The notes under the pieces were generated by a model that saw nothing but the letters and a program-made list of their open reading frames with translations, did no database searches and had not been told where the DNA came from. A program made the position numbers and the translations under genes. A stretch of 5,533 nt of DNA, taken from positions 1 to 5,533 of the forward strand of contig RHAY01000047.1 of the NCBI GenBank assembly GCA_010031285.1. The letters are read 5' to 3'. The stretch comes from Methylophilaceae bacterium. Lineage in GTDB: Bacteria > Pseudomonadota > Gammaproteobacteria > Burkholderiales > Methylophilaceae. Numbering within the stretch: position 1 is the stretch's first letter; each line of letters opens with the position of its first letter. Shown here piece by piece: positions 1 through 5,533 of the stretch.

Positions 1-365
1 CCTCTTTTGGATATTGGCGGTATTCCTATGGTAATTCATGTTGTAAAGCAATCATTGAAAAGTAAGGCTAATGATGTTGTGGTTGCAACTGATGATCAAA
101 AGATTTTTGATACTGTTGAAAAATTTGGTTTTAAAGCCATTATGACTAATATCAATCATAAGTCGGGCACTGACCGCACAGTAGAAGTTGTTAATTTGAT
201 GGGTTGGTCAGACGAGGTGATTGTCGTTAATGTTCAGGGTGATGAGCCTCTTATTAACCCCTCATTAATTAATCAAGTTGCAGAGTATTTAGATCATCAT
301 AAAGACGTTTTTGTCTCTACAGCGTGCCATTCAATCTCAAATCACAATGATTTTATTAACAAAAG

Positions 366-369
<4 letters not shown>
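1..369 (+). CDS. kdsB: 3-deoxy-manno-octulosonate cytidylyltransferase (CMP-Kdo synthetase), N-terminal part, broken
   Basis: KdsB activates Kdo with CTP to give CMP-Kdo for the lipid A-Kdo core of lipopolysaccharide; it is cytosolic. The frame is open from base 1, so the true start lies outside the window. By alignment to E. coli KdsB about 19 residues, including the nucleotide-binding PAR-x-x-S-x-R-LPGKP motif, are missing on the left. Visible family motifs are LLDIGGIPMV (residues 2-11 of the visible part), VVVATDD (26-32), H-x-SGT-x-R (53-59) and NVQGDEP (77-83, bases 229-249), whose Asp is a metal ligand in the family. The frame runs normally to DFIN (about base 360) and then meets TGA at 367-369. 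The next expected block, PN-x-VKVV...ALYFSR-x-x-IP, is absent. The TTG at 7 is not a real start. Identification is firm; function in this form is very doubtful. Confidence 0.93.

Positions 370-372
<3 letters not shown>
357..372 (+). other. Internal deletion and frame-change junction in kdsB
   Basis: N-terminal KdsB homology stops at about DFIN (base 360) and C-terminal homology resumes in the +3 frame by about base 375 (GKEGFY). The frame change requires the missing length to be 1 mod 3. Comparison with E. coli KdsB (from P139 to about residue 175) suggests some 90-100 nt are lost. The junction contains the run CAAAAG at 360-365. The exact breakpoint and length cannot be fixed without an intact relative. 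Confidence 0.8.
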
Positions 373-958
<586 letters not shown>

Positions 959-1090
959 TTAGTGTTTAAAGGTAATAGGATATCTTCTATCTTTACCAAA
1001 AGCTCTATGAGTAATTTTTGGACCTATTGGACTTTGAGCTCTTTTAAATTCGTTATTATTAATTAACTTTACAACGTGATTTACATTTTT
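959..1090 (-). pseudogene. nadE: Displaced C-terminal tail of NadE, in another frame
   Basis: Directly behind the premature nadE stop (1081-1083), the minus strand stays open in the next frame for 43 codons and ends with TAA at 959-961. The translation begins [19 protein letters not shown] and continues with [18 protein letters not shown]. This is the family's C-terminal tail (compare NEYKRRQAP-x-G and THRAFGRD-x-RYPIT in betaproteobacterial NadE). There is no start codon or ribosome binding site of its own, so it is a gene remnant rather than a separate gene. It accounts for nearly all of the apparent gap between nadE and glnB. Seen directly by translation; the assignment rests on remembered family sequence. 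Confidence 0.9.
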
Positions 1091-1095
1091 GGTCT
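1081..1095 (-). other. Internal deletion and frame-change junction in nadE
   Basis: On the minus strand the codons for ELRP (ending at 1090) run into a five-A run, from which the shifted frame AAA-AAT-GTA continues the family tail. The frame offset requires a missing length of 1 mod 3. Comparison with remembered betaproteobacterial NadE suggests about 38 codons lost, that is about 110-120 nt. The exact length is not determinable here. Confidence 0.8.
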
Positions 1096-2439
1096 TAGTT
1101 CAGCTGTAGGCAGTCTCTTGATTATTTCATTTGGAATGATTGTAGATATTGAATTTCTATAATGCGCAAGTCTATAAACCCACGTTTTTGGTACATCCTT
1201 AAGAAGTGCGAATCCTCCGACCATATCACCATAGAGAGTCGAATAACCTACCGCTGTTTCGCTTTTATTACTTGTCGATATTACAAGGCCATTAAATTTA
1301 TTAGACAGTGCCATTAATAAAACACCTCTAATTCGAGCTTGTAAATTTTCTTCAGTGGCATCAAAAGGTTTATTTTTAAACTCATTTGATAATGTTTTTC
1401 TAAAAAGCTTGTAAATAGATTGAATACTGATTTCTTTATAATTCACCCCAGTATTTTTAATCATTCTTCTAGATTCTGTAATGCTTATTTTTGCCGTAAA
1501 TTCTGAGGGCATCATCACCGCTGTAATATTTTTTTTATCAAATGTGTCATATGCTAACGCTAAAACCAAAGCAGAATCGATGCCACCAGATAATCCTATA
1601 AATAGGTTTTTAAAATTATTTTTAACTACATAATCTTTGAGTGCTAATTTAAGCGCCTCATATAGATGAGCTTCTTTACTGTATGAAGTTTTATAGTGAT
1701 TATATTTAGTGATTGTTTTTGAAAAAATACTAATAACTGCTGTTTCTTCTTTAAAGAAGGATGATTGATGCAAGAGCTTTGCGTCTTTATTGACAACAAA
1801 AGATCCCCCATCAAATATAAGCTCATCCTGACCCCCAATTGCATTGAGGTAAATCACAGTAGATTTAGTTTCTTGGGCTAATTTAGCAATAACTTTGATT
1901 CGAGTATCAGATTTTTCTATTTCATAAGGAGATGCATTAATTACGATAATGCCATCCACAGATTTTTTCTTAAGTAATTTGCCTGGTGAAACACTCCATG
2001 CATCTTCACAGATTAAGAGACCAATTTTTAAACCTTTATGCGTAAAAATAAATTCTTTTTCACCTGGCTCAAAATATCTATTTTCGTCAAATACGCCATA
2101 ATTAGGAAGGGTTTGCTTGAAATAGGTACCTTGAATTTTTCCATTAAAAAGTAAGGAGGCTGCGTTATAAATTTTACTGCCTTTTTTTAATGGATGCCCT
2201 ACGATCATTTTGATGGAGGGCATAGCTTTTGCAATTTTTTTTAAAGCTTTCGAGCACGCATCAAGAAAATCTTCTCTTAAAACAAGATCCTCAGGTGGAT
2301 AGCCACATATGGAAAGTTCGGGAGTAATAAATAGCTCAGCACCCCTGATAGAAGCTTCTTTAGCACGCTTAATGATCAGGTTACTATTATTTTCAATATC
2401 ACCAACAAATGAATTTATTTGCGCTAGTGCTATTTTCAT
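1081..2439 (-). CDS. nadE: Glutamine-dependent NAD+ synthetase, truncated by a frame break
   Basis: NadE makes NAD+ from deamido-NAD+, ATP and glutamine, the last step of NAD synthesis, in the cytosol. The N-terminal nitrilase-type glutaminase domain (about 1-250) has a complete catalytic triad: Glu41 (TPEL), Lys108 ([13 protein letters not shown]) and Cys144 (LLICEDAW). The C-terminal synthetase domain has the ATP pyrophosphatase P-loop SGGIDSA (284-290), [10 protein letters not shown] (310-319), ENLQARIRG (364-372) and [16 protein letters not shown] (391-406). The frame then reads PTAELRP (444-450) and stops after two foreign codons (KM). Full-length relatives have about 530-540 residues; this one has 452. 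The missing block starts at the conserved DQ-x-DQDSLP-x-Y motif, and the tail is found at 959-1090 in another frame. The ATG at 2439 lies 5 nt behind the ankyrin gene stop, with no good Shine-Dalgarno. Identity is certain; activity of this form is doubtful. Confidence 0.96.
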   Translation of the reverse strand: MKIALAQINSFVGDIENNSNLIIKRAKEASIRGAELFITPELSICGYPPEDLVLREDFLDACSKALKKIAKAMPSIKMIVGHPLKKGSKIYNAASLLFNGKIQGTYFKQTLPNYGVFDENRYFEPGEKEFIFTHKGLKIGLLICEDAWSVSPGKLLKKKSVDGIIVINASPYEIEKSDTRIKVIAKLAQETKSTVIYLNAIGGQDELIFDGGSFVVNKDAKLLHQSSFFKEETAVISIFSKTITKYNHYKTSYSKEAHLYEALKLALKDYVVKNNFKNLFIGLSGGIDSALVLALAYDTFDKKNITAVMMPSEFTAKISITESRRMIKNTGVNYKEISIQSIYKLFRKTLSNEFKNKPFDATEENLQARIRGVLLMALSNKFNGLVISTSNKSETAVGYSTLYGDMVGGFALLKDVPKTWVYRLAHYRNSISTIIPNEIIKRLPTAELRPKM

Positions 2440-2444
2440 ATTGA

Positions 2445-3392
2445 TTAGTAACTGCCACCCGCATTTTTGATTAGATCAACAATTTCAGTATTTTTAGCTT
2501 TAAGCGCATATACAAGCGCTGTTAATCCATAACGATCTTTTGCTTTTAAATTAACTTTTGCGTCAATGAAAAGTTGAATCATTTCTTTGGATTTATTGGC
2601 TACAGCGTAATGAATAATTGGTGTGCCATCAGAATCTTTACGATCGATATTAGCGCCACTTCCGACGAGGATTTTAGCGACGGCTAAGTGATTTTTCTTA
2701 GTAGCCCAAGTCAGAGCTGTCCAATTAAATTGATCTTCATAATCAATTTTTACGCCACGTTTTATAAAGAGAGTTACTGCGTCTGTATTACCTTCTCTCG
2801 CGGCATACATAAGAGGACTACATTTATATTTATCTACAATATTTGCATCAGCGCCATGATCAAGTAATATTTCAATTGTTTTAATATCACCATTCTTAGC
2901 TGCATACATTAAAACAGTTTGCCCGGCATCGTTGGTGTTATTGGGATCAATACCATGCTTAATTAAGAGGTCTACTGTGTCATGAAATCCTGATATAGCG
3001 GCTAATCCATATGCACTCCATCCATCATTGTCTCTTATTTTCGGATCTGCTCCATTGTCAAGTAGTAACTTAGCTGATCGGACATAATTTTTTTTGGCTG
3101 CGAACATTAGTGCAGTCCAGCCATTGTTTTCAGTTGCATTTACTGCCGCACCTTTTTTGATTAAAAGTGCCACAATCTTATCCATATCTTTTCTTGCGGC
3201 ATACATTAATGCTGTGACACCATCTTCATCTTTAGTATTTGGATTACCACCACTTTCTAAAATAGCGCTAACTGTTTCAATATCACCTTTTGAGGCCGCA
3301 GTTAAAAGATAATTTACAGACTCTTCAGCATATGCAATTGATGCAAATAAAGAAGTAACTAAAAGAAAAACGAAAAGAAATTTTTTATACAA
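2445..3392 (-). CDS. Secreted ankyrin-repeat protein
   Basis: The 315-residue protein starts with a signal peptide: basic MYKK, a hydrophobic core to about residue 20, and a likely signal peptidase I site after AYA (22/23). The rest is almost entirely ankyrin repeats of exactly 33 residues, starting at 58, 91, 124, 157, 190, 223, 256 and 289, preceded by a capping repeat at about 25-57. Consensus features (G-x-TALM-x-AA, LL-x-x-GA-x-x-N) are clear. Ankyrin arrays bind proteins and are not enzymes, so the target is unknown; the signal peptide places it probably in the periplasm. The only reasonable start is TTG at 3392, 3 nt after the sucD stop and in the same frame as sucD; there is no Shine-Dalgarno and no in-frame ATG until residue 64. 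It sits between sucD and nadE in the operon, so it is probably co-expressed with them. No other domain or anchor is visible. Confidence 0.9.
   Translation of the reverse strand: MYKKFLFVFLLVTSLFASIAYAEESVNYLLTAASKGDIETVSAILESGGNPNTKDEDGVTALMYAARKDMDKIVALLIKKGAAVNATENNGWTALMFAAKKNYVRSAKLLLDNGADPKIRDNDGWSAYGLAAISGFHDTVDLLIKHGIDPNNTNDAGQTVLMYAAKNGDIKTIEILLDHGADANIVDKYKCSPLMYAAREGNTDAVTLFIKRGVKIDYEDQFNWTALTWATKKNHLAVAKILVGSGANIDRKDSDGTPIIHYAVANKSKEMIQLFIDAKVNLKAKDRYGLTALVYALKAKNTEIVDLIKNAGGSY
2448..3320 (-). repeat. Tandem ankyrin-repeat coding array, 9 units of 99 bp
   Basis: Residues 25-315 of the secreted protein consist of nine back-to-back units of 33 codons. Spacing is exact with no insertions between units. 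The units differ strongly in DNA sequence, so this is an old protein-level repeat and not a recent tandem duplication. Confidence 0.85.
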
Positions 3393-3395
3393 TTT

Positions 3396-4268
3396 TTATT
3401 TTTTTAATAAGGCTTGTATGGTAAGTCCCATGTCTGCAGGTGATTTAGACATGCTGACCCCGACTTTTTCTAATGCTTTGATTTTATCTATTGCAAGACC
3501 AGAACCCTGAGAAATAATGGCCCCTGCATGACCCATTCTTTTTCCTTCGGGCGCTGTAATGCCGGCAATATAACCCGCAATAGGTTTTTTAATATGTTGT
3601 TTAATATATTCAGCAGCTACTTCTTCATCTGATCCACCAATTTCGCCGACTAAAATAATGCCGCTGGTATTTTTGTCTTCCTCGAACATTTGTAAGCATT
3701 CGATAAAATTAAGTCCTTTGATAGGGTCTCCACCAATACCAACACAGGTACTCTGACCCAAACCAAGCATAGTGGTTTGCTGAACAGCTTCGTAAGTTAA
3801 TGTACCTGATTTTGAAATAATACCAATTGATCCAGGTAAATGAATGCTACCAGGCATGATACCAATCTTGCACTCCCCAGGAGTAATCACACCAGGACAG
3901 TTAGGTCCAATAAGCTTTGATTGATTAGCGCGAATAGCTGCCTTCACATTAATCATGTCTTGAATGGGAATGCCTTCTGTAATACATACGATAATTTCAA
4001 TACCTTCTTCTGAAGCTTCAATAATTGAGTCTGCAGCATAAGCAGGGGGGACGTATATTACCGTAGCGTTCGCACCCGTTGTTTTAATAGCATCTCTTAC
4101 TGTGTTAAATACAGGTAGATTGAGATGAGATGTGCCACCTTTTCCAGGCGTAACACCACCTACTAGTTGTGTACCATAAGCGAGTGCTTGTTCCGAGTGA
4201 AAGGTTCCCTGTTTGCCAGTAAAGCCCTGGCAAATTACTTTGGTAGATTTATTAATCAGAATAGACAT
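3396..4268 (-). CDS. sucD: Succinyl-CoA synthetase, alpha subunit (ADP/GDP-forming)
   Basis: With SucC this subunit interconverts succinyl-CoA + ADP (or GDP) + Pi and succinate + CoA + ATP (or GTP) in the citric acid cycle. The 290 residues match the E. coli length (289). The N-terminal CoA-binding Rossmann domain has [16 protein letters not shown] (13-28) and the loop [10 protein letters not shown] (37-46). The ligase domain has [17 protein letters not shown] (121-137), SKSGTLTYE (152-160), GIGGDP (177-182), GEIGGS (208-213) and the phosphohistidine motif RMGHAGAI, with His247 as the catalytic residue. The ATG at 4268 lies 1 nt behind the sucC stop, so translational coupling is likely; the upstream stretch is A-rich without a Shine-Dalgarno. 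All key residues are present. Some methylotrophs have malate-CoA ligase paralogs (mtkAB), but the close match to SucD and SucC favours succinyl-CoA synthetase. Confidence 0.97.
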   Translation of the reverse strand: MSILINKSTKVICQGFTGKQGTFHSEQALAYGTQLVGGVTPGKGGTSHLNLPVFNTVRDAIKTTGANATVIYVPPAYAADSIIEASEEGIEIIVCITEGIPIQDMINVKAAIRANQSKLIGPNCPGVITPGECKIGIMPGSIHLPGSIGIISKSGTLTYEAVQQTTMLGLGQSTCVGIGGDPIKGLNFIECLQMFEEDKNTSGIILVGEIGGSDEEVAAEYIKQHIKKPIAGYIAGITAPEGKRMGHAGAIISQGSGLAIDKIKALEKVGVSMSKSPADMGLTIQALLKK

Positions 4269-4269
4269 G

Positions 4270-5433
4270 TTATTTTTTTATAAGGCTAGTTGCGATAGTT
4301 GCCGCTTCAGTAAGTGTATTTGCAGCTTTGATATTTAAGCCACTTGTTTGTAAAAGTTTTTTGCCAAGATCAACGTTGGTACCTTCTAACCTAACTACAA
4401 TAGGTATTTGGATACCAACTTCTTTCACTGCGGAAATAATACCTTCTGCAATAATATCGCAACGCATAATACCGCCAAAAATATTAACTAAAACAACTTG
4501 TACGTTCTTGTCATCAAGAATAATTTTAAAAGCTTTCGCAACTGTTTCAGCAGTAGCTCCGCCACCAACATCTAAAAAGTTTGCAGGCTCTCCACCATAA
4601 AGTTTAATAAGATCCATGGTGGCCATAGCCAGACCTGCGCCATTGACCATACAGCCAATATTGCCATTTAGTGCAATGTAATTTAATCCGGCGCCAAAAG
4701 CCTCAGCTTCTTTAGCATCATTTTGTGACCAATCACGAAGTTCAGCTAATGTTTTTTGTTTGTAAAGTGCATTGTCATCAACGTTTATTTTGCAATCGAG
4801 CGCAATTATTTTTTTATGAGAAGTGATCACGAGCGGATTAATTTCTAATAGCGCCAAATTATTTTCAATAAAAACTTTAAAAGCACTTCGGGCAAACTTA
4901 ACAAAATCATTAATCATTTCATTTGCTAAACCTAACGCAAAGGCAATATTTCTTGATTGAAAATCCATGAGGCCGTTAATAGGACTGCATGTTTCTTTAA
5001 TAATTTTTTCAGGATTGTCTTTAGAAATTTCTTCAATTTCCATACCGCCAGCGGAAGATGCAATGACGACAATTTTTTCTGATTGCCTATCAACTAATAT
5101 AGAAAAATATAATTCTTTTTCGATGTCGCATGACTCTTCGATAAGAAGTGCATTTACGGGCTGACCATCCGGTTTATTTTGATAGGTGACAAGTTTTTTA
5201 TGGAGAAGTGAATTTGCAACTTCAATCGCCTCTTTTTTAGAGTTGACAATCTTAACACCACCTGCCTTACCTCTTCCGCCTGCGTGAATTTGGGCTTTGA
5301 TGACATAAGAGGAAGATTTTAGCTCCGCTATTGATTGGTCCACTTCATCTATAGATTTAATTGCAATACCTTTTGGAACAGAAATGCCGTACTTTGTAAT
5401 TAATTGTTTGGCCTGATATTCGTGGAGATTCAT
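4270..5433 (-). CDS. sucC: Succinyl-CoA synthetase, beta subunit
   Basis: This is the nucleotide-binding subunit of succinyl-CoA synthetase. The 387 residues match the family (388 in E. coli). It begins with the canonical [11 protein letters not shown], which fixes the ATG at 5433. The ATP-grasp domain has the [11 protein letters not shown] loop (51-61), [10 protein letters not shown] (195-204) and LDCK, with the Mg ligands Asn199 and Asp213 at the same positions as in E. coli. The C-terminal ligase domain has [12 protein letters not shown] (263-274), NFLDVGGGA (285-293) and [13 protein letters not shown] (314-326), the loop that meets the phosphohistidine of SucD. It is the first gene of the minus-strand operon. 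Upstream of the ATG there is no Shine-Dalgarno but a pyrimidine-rich run (CTCCTTTTTTACC), which is unusual for a highly expressed gene. Complete and undamaged. Confidence 0.98.
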   Translation of the reverse strand: MNLHEYQAKQLITKYGISVPKGIAIKSIDEVDQSIAELKSSSYVIKAQIHAGGRGKAGGVKIVNSKKEAIEVANSLLHKKLVTYQNKPDGQPVNALLIEESCDIEKELYFSILVDRQSEKIVVIASSAGGMEIEEISKDNPEKIIKETCSPINGLMDFQSRNIAFALGLANEMINDFVKFARSAFKVFIENNLALLEINPLVITSHKKIIALDCKINVDDNALYKQKTLAELRDWSQNDAKEAEAFGAGLNYIALNGNIGCMVNGAGLAMATMDLIKLYGGEPANFLDVGGGATAETVAKAFKIILDDKNVQVVLVNIFGGIMRCDIIAEGIISAVKEVGIQIPIVVRLEGTNVDLGKKLLQTSGLNIKAANTLTEAATIATSLIKK

Positions 5434-5488
5434 GGTAAAAAAGGAGCTAAATAAGCGTTATTTTCTACGAATTTAGACAAACATGCTA

Positions 5489-5526
5489 GTTAAGAATTAT
5501 ATTTTCATAGCAATGTTAGAATTATT
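5489..5526. repeat. Short imperfect direct repeat upstream of sucC
   Basis: GTTAAGAATTAT (5489-5500) recurs as GTTAGAATTATT (5515-5526), one base different in length and about 26 bp apart. The first copy overlaps the possible -10 box. It could be a regulator binding site or a chance event in AT-rich sequence. Nothing else is recognisable in 5434-5533. Confidence 0.25.
5496..5501 (-). promoter_or_regulatory. Possible -10 box of the sucC operon
   Basis: A perfect TATAAT on the minus strand lies about 62 nt before the sucC ATG, the only gene-free stretch in front of the operon. No good -35 box is found 16-18 nt upstream (TAATTC at 17 nt is poor). In such AT-rich DNA a TATAAT may occur by chance, so this is a weak call. 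It would give a leader of roughly 55 nt. Confidence 0.35.
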
Positions 5527-5533
5527 CATTTAG

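Noticed and set aside
1644..1844. Open frame of 66 codons on the minus strand inside nadE.
   Set aside because: It is a shadow of nadE in another frame; nadE there shows strong family conservation, and the frame has no ribosome binding site or recognisable sequence.
3094..3312. Open frame on the plus strand opposite the ankyrin gene.
   Set aside because: It is antisense to regular ankyrin repeats and arises from their codon pattern.
4328..4600. Open frame of 90 codons on the plus strand opposite sucC.
   Set aside because: Antisense shadow of a highly conserved gene; no ribosome binding site and no family resemblance.
4967..5164. Open frame of 65 codons on the plus strand opposite sucC.
   Set aside because: Antisense shadow of sucC without supporting signals.
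4270..5433. Malate-CoA ligase (mtkA/mtkB) of the serine cycle instead of sucC/sucD.
   Set aside because: Length, metal ligands and family motifs match SucC and SucD closely, and no serine-cycle genes are nearby. Substrate choice cannot be fully decided from the sequence alone.
5513..5533. Tiny plus-strand frame ATG...TAG of six codons at the right edge.
   Set aside because: Too short to be meaningful and lies in the AT-rich leader upstream of sucC.

Overview
The window is AT-rich (about 35-40% GC by eye) and fully packed with housekeeping genes of proteobacterial type. The SucC and SucD sequences, the GlnB T-loop, and a two-domain glutamine-dependent NadE with the MPS-x-(F/Y)-TA-x-IS loop and a THRAFG-x-D-x-RYPI tail all look betaproteobacterial. 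The low GC, very short spacers and gene order fit a streamlined aquatic betaproteobacterium, for example the Methylophilales (OM43 or Methylopumilus-like). That taxonomic placement is an inference and was not tested by a search.

Layout: positions 1-602 (+) hold the 3' part of kdsB (CMP-Kdo synthetase), cut by the window edge and broken inside. The other genes are all on the minus strand and read right to left as one apparent operon: sucC (5433-4270), sucD (4268-3396), a secreted ankyrin-repeat protein (3392-2445), nadE (2439-1081, with its true tail continuing to 959 in another frame) and glnB (937-599). Gaps between genes are 1, 3, 5 and 21 nt. The glnB and kdsB stop codons overlap tail to tail by 4 nt. 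The last 100 bp (5434-5533) is the leader of the operon, with a possible -10 box and a short imperfect direct repeat.

How the genes relate: SucCD interconverts succinyl-CoA and succinate, one step below 2-oxoglutarate. GlnB (PII) senses 2-oxoglutarate and ATP/ADP. NadE makes NAD+ using glutamine as nitrogen donor. The operon therefore joins carbon status, nitrogen status and NAD supply. The ankyrin protein in the middle carries a signal peptide and probably acts in the periplasm; its partner is unknown.

The most notable observation is that two genes that should be essential, kdsB and nadE, each lack an internal block (about 30 and about 38 codons by comparison with remembered family sequences). 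Both lose the reading frame, both missing lengths must be 1 mod 3, and both junctions lie in short A-runs. Coding sequence on either side is otherwise normal, and the genes glnB, ank, sucD and sucC are intact. This looks more like an assembly or sequencing fault, or very recent deletion, than slow decay. I see no mobile element, CRISPR array, RNA gene or clear novel system.
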